DNA from: Priapulus caudatus
Taxonomy: Eukaryota > Priapulida > Priapulimorpha > Priapulimorphida > Priapulidae
Reading direction: 5' to 3'
DNA: 64,000 nucleotides
Assembly (NCBI RefSeq): GCF_000485595.1
Contig: NW_014577086.1
Span: 465,337-529,336, forward strand
The notes below the pieces were generated by a model, which made no database searches, had not been told where the DNA came from, and saw only the letters and a program-made list of their open reading frames with translations. Made by a program: the position numbers and the translations under genes. Position 1 is the stretch's first letter; each line of letters starts with the position of its first letter. Of the stretch, positions 13,601-27,904 are shown piece after piece.

Positions 13601-16600
13601 AAATCTATTGCACATAGGTGCTATATCACCCTGGCTCAGGCACTGGGAATGTCAATGGGAGGAGCACCGTCGGGGCCTGCCGGAACGGGGAAGACAGAAA
13701 CTATCAAGGACATGGGACGCTGTCTAGGGAAGTACGTCATTGTGTTCAACTGCTCCGATCAGATGGACTACAGGGGCCTGGGTCGGATCTTTAAAGGTAT
13801 ATTCTCCCGGACAGCTGCTGTAACAACGGAGTTTTCGTAACAAATTGATACCAGCTGTAACGCTAGGTAAACGACGAAACGACGGAATGACAACGGCGTC
13901 ACATTTTCAACATAAATTATGTCTAAATCTCACACAGGGGAGAGTTGTCTACCGCTAGGCAATGCTACGACCGACATCTGTAGCCTTTTCGTGTGGGCAA
14001 CACATTTACCTCTGGCCTTCCTTTTCCTATAGATAGTCTACATTTCTTCTGTTATGACTACCAAGAATAACCTTCGTTCAATGAGAGATAAACAAAATTC
14101 TGCCGACGAGATCATTCGGCGTGGTTCTATCATCTCCAGTTATGTGACTAGTAACTGTGGCTAATGGCGATACCCGTGTTAGGAACACCTTCTTGTAATG
14201 GATGGCTAGCGATCGTCTCTATATGAACGACTAAATGTTCTTTCGTCTGCACGTACAGGACTAGCGCAGTCTGGCTCCTGGGGCTGCTTTGACGAGTTTA
14301 ACCGCATTGAACTGCCAGTGCTATCAGTCGCTGCTCAGCAGATCGCCGTGGTTCATTCAGCAAGGAAGGACAAGAAGAAGCAGTTTACATTCACGGACGG
14401 TGACACGGTCTTCCTCAATCCAGAGTTCGGCTTCTTCCTTACTATGGTACCTGCGTGTTGAGAGAACCCGCTCCATCTCGCAAGTCTCAGAACCCATATG
14501 TTGTATCACGCATCTCAGAACCCATATATCGTCTAACGCATCTCAGAACCCATATGTTGTCTCACGCGTCTCAGAACCCATATATCGTCTAACGCGTCTC
14601 AGAACCGCGTAATTAACAATCTACATCTCGCATGTCTCAGAACCCTTCCTACGCGGGACGGGTGGAGCTACCGGAGAATCTGAAGGTGCAGTTTCGCTCC
14701 GTATCGATGATGGTTCCGGATCGACAGATCATCATTCGCGTGAAGCTAGCCAGCAGCGGCTTCCAGAACAACGTAGTTCTTGCCTCCAAGTTCTACACAC
14801 TGTACGTCCTGTGCGAGGAACAGCTAACCAAACAGGTGAGGCGCAAGCAATAGGTGATAATGGAACTATATTCAGCTATGAAGACGGAACCACAAGCATT
14901 TTCGTGTTCACTTATCTTGTAGTTTACTAATTTATAGAATAAACAATAATTACAGTATCATTACCGCATCACATTACACTCTCAAGGCTATAGTGTACTA
15001 CATTATGTATCACTAAGATTAGGGTGTACTATTTGCAAGCCGAATACGAAATTGGTACGTAACAACGTAACGATGGTTGCCGTGACGAAGCCTACATCGT
15101 TTACTTTATGCCTAATAAGTAATGAGTTGCTATGCCTAATTAGTTACTATGCCTAATACCGTCCAACAGTTTTACGATAGACGGATAGCCGGTTTAACGT
15201 ACGCGCAGCTACAACGTACCGTAGTAGCGGCAACGATTAGTTTTAGACATTACATTTTTCTCAATGTTACGGCATGAGCTTTAGAAAAATAGTCTCTGGA
15301 TAGTATTCAATTTTGTACACGGCCTGCCGGTCGATTGAAAACTGTCTTATTAGGGTCTCGACGATTGGGGACACTATAAATTTCGCTCCCTATCATAACT
15401 CTCCGTCTGAAAGAACGGCCACTAATGGCAACGGACGCTCACTAACGGCAAGGGGCAGTCACGAGCGGTCACTGCCTTGTAATTAATTACATTTTGCTCG
15501 AACAGGTACACTATGACTTTGGTCTGAGAAACATACTGTCAGTGCTACGGACGCTAGGGGCATTCAAGCGTTCAAATCCCCAGGACAGCGAATCAATGAT
15601 CGTCATGCGTGTTCTACGAGACATGAATTTATCTAAGCTGGTATAATTCGCATTGCTTTTGTTTTTGCGCTTGCTGCTGGTTTCATAGCGCAAACGTTTT
15701 GTTTTTAAAGTATAGTATAGATAAGTATAGTATCGTAAAGTATAGATATTAACGGGAGCTAATAATGACAAATAATAAAAGTTGTCATTATTAGCTCCTG
15801 ATACTAATATTAGTAGTAGGGTATGATTTCTCATGGTTTGCTTGCAATATCTATATAGTATAGTTAGTATATTATTTATAGTATTTATAGCGTGTTAATC
15901 CTAATCTGGGTCGCACACATAGGAACTGTTTGGATGTATAACTTGGACAAGCGGCCCAAAGAAAATCAGATAAAAATCTAGCCCAAAGACGCTGGCGCAA
16001 TACAAAACATTTCAGCTTGTGCTTTCGAAATGTACTTGAAATAGCAGCTAAAAAACAGCGTTTTGTTATTTTATGTTAGCCTGCCATCAAGTGCCGCGCG
16101 TTCATCAAACATCGATTACTAGTTCATTTATTTCTCCCTATGAAGGTGGACGAGGACGAGCCACTGTTTCTGTCACTCATCAACGATCTATTTCCGGGCA
16201 TGAAGCTCGACAAGGGCCGTTACCCGGACATCGAAGCCGCTATCCAGCAACAGGTATGCTGCCAGCTTCTATGCTGCGTTCTCATATACACCAAGACGTC
16301 CTAGCGATTTTGAATAGTTGACTAATATTTAGTTTGACAGAACGATGTTCTAAATTCGAGTAATCATGTACATTTTTTAGACACGAAATAACCCCCAAAC
16401 CATATTTATTTCATTGATTTCTTGTTTGACTTGCAACAGTATGTGTATTTTAAGTTGCTTTACCAATAGTATAGTTCAATAATATCAAGAGCGTATAAAG
16501 AAGCCTACTTTATACGCTCTTGATAATATGCATTATCACGTATTCAGTGCAGGGTATGAAATGTTGTATTATATAAGCCAACTGATATATTACTGTTAAG

Positions 16601-17579
16601 AAGTGGTGTATGAAAATCTTTGTCATAACGACAACGCCCCTCGCATAATATTAGTGAAGATGCACATACGGCAATATGCTTCCAATGCCAGACTCTCGAT
16701 GCCTCTTTGTTCCATTGAATAACCTCGGCTAACTATTTCACACGCTCTTACTAGGTTACCAAACTTGGATTGATAAATCATGAGCCATGGGTACTGAAGT
16801 TGATGCAGCTATACGAGACGCAGCGAGTGAGACATGGTATGATGACCTTGGGCCCGTCTGGTTCTGGCAAGTCTACTTGCATACAGGTGAGAAACAGCAT
16901 CTTAAGATGCTTATGTATAAATATTTATAAATTTATATAGGATTTGTGAAAGTTGATTATCAACTAATCGTTTCATTGATCATTGATTATCTGATTATTG
17001 ATGTTTATCTCAGTGATCTGCCTACTTATTCACGTAGTCGCCTGACCCTCCGTGCTATGCCCTGAAATATTGCATTCCCGATTTTTGCGTCTCCACGTGC
17101 TCACTTATTTGCCTCCCCCATAACATTGCCTTAGTGGCTGTTTTCCTTCATATCTGCCTATAGCAATACTGTTTTTTTGCGCTTCCAACGCATCTGCGAC
17201 ATTCTAGGTACTGATGAAAGCCATGACAGAGGTGGGCGTTCCACATAAAGAAATGCGTATGAATCCCAAAGCAATCACTGCCGCTCAGATGTTTGGTAAG
17301 CTGGATGTGACTACCAATGATTGGACGGACGGCATCTTCTCGGCCCTTTGGAGAAAAACGCTCCGGACTAAAAAGGTTCGTCTTCTATTATCGATAACAT
17401 GCGCACGACGTGATAGTAGCCTATACGTAACGAAAATAACACAACGTAGTATTCGATGTAACGTAAATAACACAACGTAGTATTCGATGTAACGTAAATA
17501 AAACAACACGATAGTATACTAACGTAAACAACACAACGTAACGTAGCGCCAATCAAAATACAATATGGACATTATATTG

Positions 17580-17610
<31 letters not shown>

Positions 17611-19924
17611 TATTTAATTACATAGCATTGTCGCGGCACTCCGCATATATGAGCACATCGCACCGCAAATGAAGTCTACCGTTTCCAACATGTGATAATT
17701 AAATCGCGTGTGTCAGACATTTCTATCCTTATATAACTCTAACCCTACTCATAATCATAACCTATAACCCTAGCTCTAACATCCCTCTTAATCCTAACCC
17801 ATAATCCTAACCCTACTCCTGATCATAAGTTATATGTCTAACCTCAAATCTACAACACGTAATCTTGACCTCATCTCAAACCGAAACCTAACCTGGCAGC
17901 TTTCGTCATGGGTCCCGTCTCATGCGTCAGGGCGAGCACACGTGGATCGTACTCGATGGACCGATCGACGCCATATGGATCGAGAACCTCAACTCCGTTC
18001 TGGACGACAACAAGACGCTGACACTCGCCAACGGTGACCGCATCCCGATGTCGCCGAGCTGCAAGGTTATCTTCGAGCCGGACAACATCGAGAACGCGAG
18101 TCCGGCGACTGTGTCCAGAAATGGCATGGTCTACATGAGCTCCTCGGTGCTCGACTGGAACCCAGTGCTGCGAGGTCCGCACCATACGCTGTATCGTGCC
18201 AAACGTGATGTTTAATATTGCGTTTGGTTTTTAATTCAGTAGTAGTGTGTTGAATGATAAACAGCGATAAATTTGTTGCGATTGTTTTACCTTTGTTAAT
18301 GTGAACATCTTGTGAGGCTGCCTACGAAGGAGCCTAACTTTTAATAAACCCAAACGATTTTGAATTCAAAAATATAGAGAGAGTAATTCGTGGAAGTTAG
18401 AAGCGCATCGTCAGTATAAGAAGGCCGTTCTCATATAAGTTTTTAACTAGCCGATTTTTGTTTAATACGAGGTGGGAACCATAATTTATTGAACAATATC
18501 ACTTTATTCATCGACTGCTCCTGATATTCATGGCGTCTTACCACATGGTCCATGTCCTGACTTTAGACGGGGGATCAGCTTTCAGAAAAGTAATGAAATA
18601 GCCTAAACGCGACTTTTACTGTGCATGGTTACAGCGTGTTATTATATTGTGTTTTAAGTATCTCGGGTTTTATAGCTTGGATGAAGAAGCAACCAAAGGG
18701 CATGGCAGATCGGCTACTGAATCTTTTCCAATGGAACTTTGAATCGCTGTACAACTTTGTGGAAGTGCACTTGAATGCGAAAATGTCGGTAGGCACAGTA
18801 GAAATTTAGTCATGATTTTTTGCCGCTATACGATAAAGTCTCAAAAAAACTCAATGATTTCAAACTTCAAAAATTTATGAAGATGAAGCCAAATATATAG
18901 CAAGAAGTGCAGGAAGTTTGCTTCCATGAACTAGGTTTCCAGCAACTATGTGGGGGAAAATACCAAGACATTTGTTTAGTAATGTTACTGCTAAGCCATT
19001 AATTCGATTTCCGTGCCCTGATACCAGATTGATCATTACAACAACTTACGTTTTCACCCATCGAATAAAGCATTACAACAACTCTCCTACTTCTCCGGCC
19101 ACCAGGTGTTGCAGATCAACTACATCAAGCAGGCGATCAATTTGCTAGAAGGTCTAATTCCACGCGACGGTGAGGGCAATGTGCGTGATCACAACCCTGT
19201 TCTGCTGGAGAGGTTGTTTGTCTTTACCTGTATGTGGTCACTGGGAGCTCTACTAGAGACGGATGATCGTAATAAGGTACATTAGCGATCAGAAGGGCGG
19301 GATAGCACTAAAGATGAGTTACTGCAACAATGTGCTTTGGGTCACATGGGAGGGCCTAATAACTATTGTGTTCCTGATTGAACTTGAGCTTTTAAGCCAT
19401 GTCATGGCTCGTGTAAACTAACTAAATTTTTGCAATTAAATTTTATGTACATGGATGTCACTACGTGCATACTTGACGATGCAGAAGGGATGCTACCCCT
19501 AGAACGTTGTAGGAGGAAACCCTAACCCTAACCCTAACACCATCTAAATTAATTTAAATTTCAGCTGCAGGAATTTTTCTACCAGCAAAAAAGAATGGAC
19601 ATGCCACCAGTTAATAATGACGACGAGTCAACGATGTTCGACTACTTCGTTGACAGCAGAGGTAGCTGGCAACACTGGAAGACAAAGGTGATGATTTAGA
19701 GAAACTTGCTAAACAGTCACAAAATAGCCGCTGATGTAGTCATGAGTACTGAAACGTGTGTAATATGTGCGAGCTTCTATATTTTAAGTATATTTTTGCT
19801 AATTGTTCTATGCATACATACATACATACATACATACATACATACATACATACATACATACATACATACATACATACATACATACATACATACATACATA
19901 CANNNNNNNNNNACACACACACAC

Positions 19925-19996
<72 letters not shown>

Positions 19997-22900
19997 TATA
20001 TATATATATCACTATTAGGCGAGGAGACTAGCGCTCTAATTCGAATGGCTTTATACCGGTCTGTAAAATTAATTGCAGGGAAATGTGGAAGTGTGGCTCG
20101 GAGAGTTTCTAAAGGCATCTATGCGGAGCATCCAAGGCATCGTCAACAACGCCGTCACCGACATGGACGGCGAGAATTTCAACATGTTTGACTTTCAGAC
20201 GAGCTTCCCCGCGCAGGTAGGTACCAGACGCAGCATCACTGCAAACAACCGCATCCTCTCCGCGTGAAGCCAATTCATCGAACGAACGAGAAGAAATAGA
20301 TCGACTGCATCGAAAGCATATAATCGGCAATTCATCGAATGAAAAATCCAATTCGCCGGTTGAGGTAATTTAACGAAGCGCGCTGCCGATTGCAGGTGGG
20401 TCGGTTAGGAATGCAGGTGATGTGGACGAAGGAAGCCGAGGCCGCTCTTCAGGTAGCGGCCACCGAGCGTAAAGCGATGCATGCCACGAGCCAGCGCTTC
20501 AACGACATGCTGAAGCAGCTTATCGACATCACGCTGAAGGAGCTCATGCCGATGGACCGCGTCAAGTTCGAGACTCTCGTCACGATACACGTTCATCAGC
20601 GAGACATCTTCGACGACATGGTGTGTAAGCAAGCAGCCGCGGACGATCTGCATCAGAAAAGTTCAAATCGCCGCCATACGCTATTAGCCATGGTCGAGGG
20701 CGCGTGTTAACCGCGTGGAGGCCCGTTGTCAGAAGCATTACAAGTAGTTGTGAGGTCATGACATGTACAAAATAAGTCTTAAATGTCCCAACTTTTAAAG
20801 TGATGTGATCTTCAGAAGTTGTGATATTTCAGACTTATGATAGTCATAATTAGTAGGTGTGATGTTTTTAACAAAGGGCTCCTGAATAGCAGTGCAACGA
20901 CGTGGTAATGATTTGCATTGTATTATGCGAGTTTGCAACCGGTAGTTGTGCCATCAATGCAGGTTTACTATACACATATCGTCTTCAGATATCGCCTACA
21001 CGTAGGTTTCGTTAGACTATTCCTGCCCTATTCATGCGGGGACAATGAAACTTGAGAAGACGAGCAACTAATTCGCGCGTCCTCTGGTGTTTAATCGTAA
21101 AGGTGAAACAGCACGTGACGTCGCTGAGCGACTTTGAATGGCTGAAGCAGTCTCGCTTCTATTATCACCACGATACAGAGCAGAGCGTCATTTCCATCAC
21201 CAACATCGACTTTCTCTACCAGCACGAGTTCCTGGGCTGCACTGAAAGACTTGTCATCACTCCCCTCACTGACCGGTAGGTGTCGCGTTCGACTTTAGCG
21301 CTGACCGCTGTCATTAGTAGCAACTAATTAAGTCGCGTCTGTTCTCGCTAAAATCGTAACATGGGTTTATGCGTTTACATCAAGAAAGGTAATCCAGGTT
21401 GCGAGCTTACCCTATGGAAAATAACGCAGGCTATTCGTCTAACCATGCGAACAAGACGGGCTATAAGAAACGCAGCTATAGTGGGGCTTTAAATAATTTT
21501 CCTGCCCACCATGAAGCAACCGTTACAATCAGACCGCGAATAGGAAATTATTTCAAATTTAGTTGCTAATGACAAGTATAGTGCTACCTTTATAAGCAAA
21601 ATGTGTTTACAAAATCGCATCAAAATTCGGGAATTAATTAAGGATAGAGGATAAAATCTGTGAATCATAAACAAATCTATTGCACATAGGTGCTATATCA
21701 CCCTGGCTCAGGCACTGGGAATGTCAATGGGAGGAGCACCGTCGGGGCCTGCCGGAACGGGGAAGACAGAAACTATCAAGGACATGGGACGCTGTCTAGG
21801 GAAGTACGTCATTGTGTTCAACTGCTCCGATCAGATGGACTACAGGGGCCTGGGTCGGATCTTTAAAGGTATATTCTCCCGGACAGCTGCTGTAACAACG
21901 GAGTTTTCGTAACAAATTGATACCAGCTGTAACGCTAGGTAACCGACGAAACGAAGGAATGACGACGGCGTCACATTTTCAACATAAATTATGTCTAAAT
22001 CTCACACAGGGGAGAGTTGTCTACCGCTAGGCAATGCTACGACCGACATCTGTAGCCTTTTCGTGTGGGCAACACATTTACCTCTGGCCTTCCTTTTCCT
22101 ATAGATAGTCTACATTTCTTCTGTTATGACTACCAAGAATAACCAGCACGAAAATGCTTGTGATTCTGTCTTCATAGCTGAATATAGTTCCATTATCACC
22201 TATTGCTTGCGCATCACCTGTTTGGTTAGCTGTTCCTCGCACAGAACGTACAGTGTGTAGAACTTGGAGGCGAGAACTACGTTGTTCTGGAAGCCGCTGC
22301 TGGCTAGCTTCACGCGGATGATGATCTGTCGATCCGGAACCATCATCGATACGGAGCGAAACTGCACCTTCAGATTCTCCGGTAGCTCCACCCGTCCCGC
22401 GTAGGAAGGGTTCTGAGACATGCGAGATGTAGATTGTTAATTACGCGGTTCTGAGACGCGTTAGACGATATATGGGTTCTGAGACGCGTGAGACAACATA
22501 TGGGTTCTGAGATGCGTTAGACGATATATGGGTTCTGAGACGCGTAAGACAACATATAGGTTCTGAGATGCGTTAGACGATATATGGGTTCTGAAACGCG
22601 TGATACAACATATGGGTTCTGAGACTTGCGAGATGGAGCGGGTTCTCTCAACACGCAGGTACCATAGTAAGGAAGAAGCCGAACTCTGGATTGAGGAAGA
22701 CCGTGTCACCGTCCGTGAATGTAAACTGCTTCTTCTTGTCCTTCCTTGCTGAATGAACCACGGCGATCTGCTGAGCAGCGACTGATAGCACTGGCAGTTC
22801 AATGCGGTTAAACTCGTCAAAGCAGCCCCAGGAGCCAGACTGCGCTAGTCCTGTACGTGCAGACGAAAGAACACTTAGTCATTCATATAGAGACGATCGC

Positions 22901-25900
22901 TAGCCATCCATTACAAGAAGGTGTTCCTAACACGGGTATCGCCATTAGCCACAGTTACTAGTCACATAACTGGAGATGATAGAACCACGCCGAATGATCT
23001 CGTCGGCAGAATTTTGTTTATCTCTCATTGAACGAACACTTATCTTGTAGTTTACTAATTTATAGAATAAACAATAATTACAGTATCATTACCGCATCAC
23101 ATTACACTCTCAAGGCTATAGTGTACTACATTATGTATCACTAAGATTAGGGTGTACTATTTGCAAGCCGAATACGAAATTGGTACGTAAAAACGTAACG
23201 ATGGTTGCCGTGAAGGAGCCTACATCGTTTACTATGCCTAATTAGTTACTATGCCTAATACCGTCCAACAGTTTTACGATAGATGGATAGCCGGTTTAAC
23301 GAACGCGCAGCTACAACGTACCGTAGTAGCGGCAACGATTAGTTTTAGACATTACATTTTTCTCAATGTTACGGCATGAGCTTTAGAAAAATAGTCTCTG
23401 GATAGTATTCAATTTTGTACACGGCCTGCCGGTCGATTGGAAACTGTCTTATTAGGGTCACGACGATTGGGGACACTATAAATTTCGCTCCCTATCATAA
23501 CTCTCCGTCTGAAAGAACGGCCACTAACGGCAACGGGCGCTCACTAACGGCAAGGGGCAGTCACGAGCGGTCACTGCCTTATAATTAATTACATTTTGCT
23601 CGGCAGGTACACTATGACTTTGGTCTGAGGAACATACTGTCAGTGCTACGGACGCTAGGGGCATTCAAGCGTTCAAATCCCCAGGACAGCGAATCAATGA
23701 TCGTCATGCGTGTTCTACGAGACATGAATTTATCTAAGCTGGTATAATTCGCATTGCTTTTGTGTTTGCGCTTGCTGCTGGTTTCATAGCGCAAACGTTT
23801 TGTTTTTAAAGTATAGTATAGATAAGTATAGTATCGTAAAGTATAGATACTAACAGGAGCTAATAATGACAAATAATAAAATTTGTCATTATTAGCTCCT
23901 GATACTAATATTAGTAGTAGGGTATGATTTCTCATGGTTTGCTTGCAATATCTATATAGTATAGTTAGTATATTATTTATAGTATTTATAGCGTGTTAAT
24001 CCTAATCTGGGTCGCACACATAGGAACTGTTTGGATGCATAACGTGGACAGGCGGCCCAAAGAAAATCAGATAAAAATCTAGCCCAAAGACGCTGGCGCA
24101 ATACAAAACATTTCAGCTTGTGCTTTCGAAATGTACTTGAAATAGCAGCTAAAAAACAGCGTTTTGTTATTTTATGTTAGCCTGCCATCAAGTGCCGCGC
24201 GTTCATCAAACATCGATTACTAGCTCATTTATTTCTCCCTATGAAGGTGGACGAGGACGAGCCACTGTTTCTGTCACTCATCAACGATCTATTTCCGGGC
24301 ATGAAGCTCGACAAGGGCCGTTACCCGGACATCGAAGCCGCTATCCAGCAACAGGTATGCTGCTAGCTTCTATGCTGCGTTCTCATATACACCAAGACGT
24401 CCTAGCGATTTTGAATAGTTGACTAATATTTAGTTTGACAGAACGATGTTCTAAATTCGAGTAATCAGGTACATTTTTTTAGACACAAAATAACCCCCAA
24501 ACCATTTTTTATTTCATTGATTTCTTGTTTGACTTGCAACAGTATGTGTATTTTAAGTTGCTTTACCAACAGTTCAATAATATCAAGAGCGTATAAAGAA
24601 GCCTTCTTTATACGTTCTTGATAATATGCATTATCACGTATTTAGTGCAGAGTATGAAATGTTGTATTATATAAGCCAACTGATATATTACTGTTAAGAA
24701 GTGGTGTATGAAAATCTTTGTCATAACGACAACGCCCCTCGCATAATATTAGTGAAGATGCACAGACGGCAATATGCTTCCAATGCCAGACTCTCGATGG
24801 CTCTTTGTTCCATTGAATAACCTCGGCTAACTATTTCACACGCTCTTACTAGGTTACCAAACTTGGATTGATAAATCATGAGCCATGGGTACTGAAGTTG
24901 ATGCAGCTATACGAGACGCAGCGAGTGAGACATGGTATGATGACCTTGGGCCCGTCTGGTTCTGGCAAGTCTACTTGCATACAGGTGGGAAACAGCATCT
25001 TAAGATGCTTATGTATAAATATTTATAAATTTATATAGGATTTGTGAAAGTTGATTATCAACTAATCGTTTCATTGATCATTGATTATCTGATTATTGAT
25101 GTTTATCTCAGTTATCTGCCTACTTATTCACGGAGCTATGACCTGAAATATTGCATTCCCGATTTTTGCGTCTCCACGTGCTCACTTATTTGCCTCCCCC
25201 ATAACATTGCCTTAGTGGCTGTTTTCCTTCCTATCTGCATATAGCAATACTGTTTTTTTTTGCGCTTCCAACGCATCTGCGACATTCTAGGTACTGATGA
25301 AGGCCATGACAGAGGTGGGCGTTCCACATAAAGAAATGCGCATGAATCCCAAAGCAATCACTGCCGCTCAGATGTTTGGTAAGCTGGATGTGACTACCAA
25401 TGATTGGACGGACGGCATCTTCTCGGCCCTTTGGAGAAAAACGCTCCGGACTAAAAAGGTTCGTCTTCTATTATCGATAACATGCGCACGACGTGATAGT
25501 AGCCTATACGTAACGAAAATAACACACCGTAGTATTAGACGTAACGTAAATAAAACAACGTAATAGTATACGTAACGTAAATAAAACAACACGATAGTAT
25601 ACTAACGTAAACAACACAACGTAACGTAGCGCCAAGCAAAATACAATATGGACATTATATTGACACACACACACATATACATCTTTAATTACATATATAA
25701 TCCGCATATATGAGCACATCGCACCGCAAATGAAGTGTACCATTTCCAACGTGTGGTAATTAAATCGCATGTGTCAGACATTTCTATCCTTATATAACTC
25801 TAACCCTACTCATAATCATAACCTATAACCCTAGCTCTAACATCTCTCCTAATCCTAACCCATAATCCTAACCCTACTCCTGATCACAAGTTATATGTCT

Positions 25901-27869
25901 AACCTCAAATCTACAACACCTAATCTTGACCAAACCGAAACCTAACCTGGCAGCTCTTGTCATGGGTTCCGTCTCATGCGTCAGGGCGAGCACACGTGGA
26001 TCGTACTCGATGGACCGATCGACGCCATATGGATCGAGAACCTCAACTCCGTTCTGGACGACAACAAGACGCTGACACTCGCCAACGGTGACCGCATCCC
26101 GATGTCGCCGAGCTGCAAGGTTATCTTCGAGCCGGACAACATCGAGAACGCGAGTCCGGCGACGGTGTCCAGAAATGGCATGGTCTACATGAGCTCCTCT
26201 GTGCTCGACTGGAACCCAGTACTGCGAGGTCCGCACCATACGCTGTATCGTGCCAAACGTGATGTTTAATATTGCGTTTGGTTTTTAATTCAGTAGTAGT
26301 GTGTTGAATGATAAACAGCGATAAATTTGTTGCGATTGTTTTACCTTTGTTAATGTGAACATCTTGTGAGGCTGCCCACGAAAGAGCCTAACTTTTAATA
26401 AACCCAAACGATTTTGAATTCAAAAATATAGAGAGTAATGCGTGGAAGTTAGGAGCGCATCGTCAGTATAAGAAGGCCGTTCTCATATAAGTTTTTAACT
26501 AACCGATTTTTGTTTAATACGAGGTGGGAACCATATTGAACAATATCACTTTATTCATCGACTGCTCCTGATATTCATGGCGTCTTACCACATGGTCCAT
26601 GTCCTGACTTTAGACGGGGGATCAGCTTTCAGAAAAGTAATGAAATAGCCTGTTCGGTAAAACAGAACGCGACTTTTACTGTGCATGGTTACAGCGTGTT
26701 ATTATATTGTGTTTTAAGTATCTCGGGTTTTCTAGCTTGGATGAAGAAGCAACCAAAGGGCATGGCAGATCGGCTACTGAATCTTTTCCAATGGAACTTT
26801 GAATCGCTGTACAACTTTGTGGAAGTGCACTTGAATGCGAAAATGTCGGTAAGCACAGTAGAAATTTAGTCATGATTTTTTGCCGCTATGAGATAAAGTC
26901 TCAAAAAAACTCAATGATTTCAAACTTCAAAAATTTATGAAAATGAAGCCAAATATATAGTAAGATTAGGTCCGTGCAGAAAGTTTGCTTCCATGAACTA
27001 GGTTTCCAGCCACTATGTGGGGGAAAATACCAAGACATTTGTTTAGTAATGTTACTGCTGAGCCATTAATTCGATTTCCGTGCCCTGATACCAGATTGAT
27101 CATTACAACAACTTACGTTTCCACCCATCGGATAAAGCATTACAACAACTCTCCTACTTCTCCTGCCACCAGGTGTTGCAGATCAACTACATCAAGCAGG
27201 CGATCAATTTGCTAGAAGGTCTAATTCCACGCGACGATGAGGGCAATGTGCGTGATCACAACCCTGTTCTGCTGGAGAGGTTGTTTGTCTTCACCTGTAT
27301 GTGGTCACTGGGAGCTCTACTAGAGACAGATGATCGTAATAAGGTACATTAGCGATCAGAAGGGCGGGATAGCACTAAAGATGAGTTACTGCAACAATGT
27401 GCTTTGGGTCACATGAGAGGGGCTAGTAACTATTGTGTTCCTGATTGAACTTGAGCTTTTAAGCCATGTCATGGCTCATGTAAACTAACTAAATTTTTGC
27501 AATTAAATTTTATGTACATGGATGTCACTACGTGCATACTTGACTTTGCAGAAGGGATGCTTTAAAATACCATCTAAATTAATTTAAATCGCAGCTGCAG
27601 GAATTTTTCTACCAGCAAAAAAGAATGGACATGCCACCAGTTAATAATGACGACGAGTCAACGATGTTCGACTACTTCGTTGACAGTAGAGGTAGCTGGC
27701 AACACTGGAAGACAAAGGTGATGATTTAGAGAAACTTGCTAAACAGTCACAAAATAGCCGCTGATGTAGTCATGAGTACTGAAACGTGTGTAATATGTGC
27801 GAGCTTCTATATTTTAAGTATATTTTTGCTAATTGTTCTATGCATACATACATGCATGCATGCATGCAT

Positions 27870-27904
<35 letters not shown>

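Larger units (their letters stand above)
11902..19823 (+). repeat. Large direct repeat, copy 1 (AAA1-AAA3 entry exons)
   Basis: About 7.9 kb that recurs at 19994-27853 with an offset of 8030-8101 bp. Fourteen exons and all introns are shared at about 98 percent identity by eye, with small indels. Copy 1 has all exons on the plus strand. Confidence 0.95.
22145..23036 (-). other. 892-bp inversion inside copy 2
   Basis: This segment is the reverse complement of copy 1 14073-14906. The flanks AAGAATAACC on the left and CACTTATCTTG on the right are collinear with copy 1. TTCGT occurs at both copy 1 breakpoints (14073 and 14901). The 58-bp length difference is about two VNTR units. Confidence 0.93.
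19994..27853 (+). repeat. Large direct repeat, copy 2 (AAA1-AAA3 entry exons, with internal inversion)
   Basis: It corresponds to 11902-19823. Twelve of 14 exons are on the plus strand. The AAA1 Walker B and sensor exons are flipped within 22145-23036. Confidence 0.95.

Noticed and set aside
19518-19538. Chromosome end (telomere)
   Set aside because: Only three hexamers, with gene sequence continuing on both sides.
11902-27853. A novel motor protein with duplicated AAA1-AAA2 modules
   Set aside because: The copies meet at an N gap, differ like alleles, and copy 2 lacks two forward AAA1 exons.
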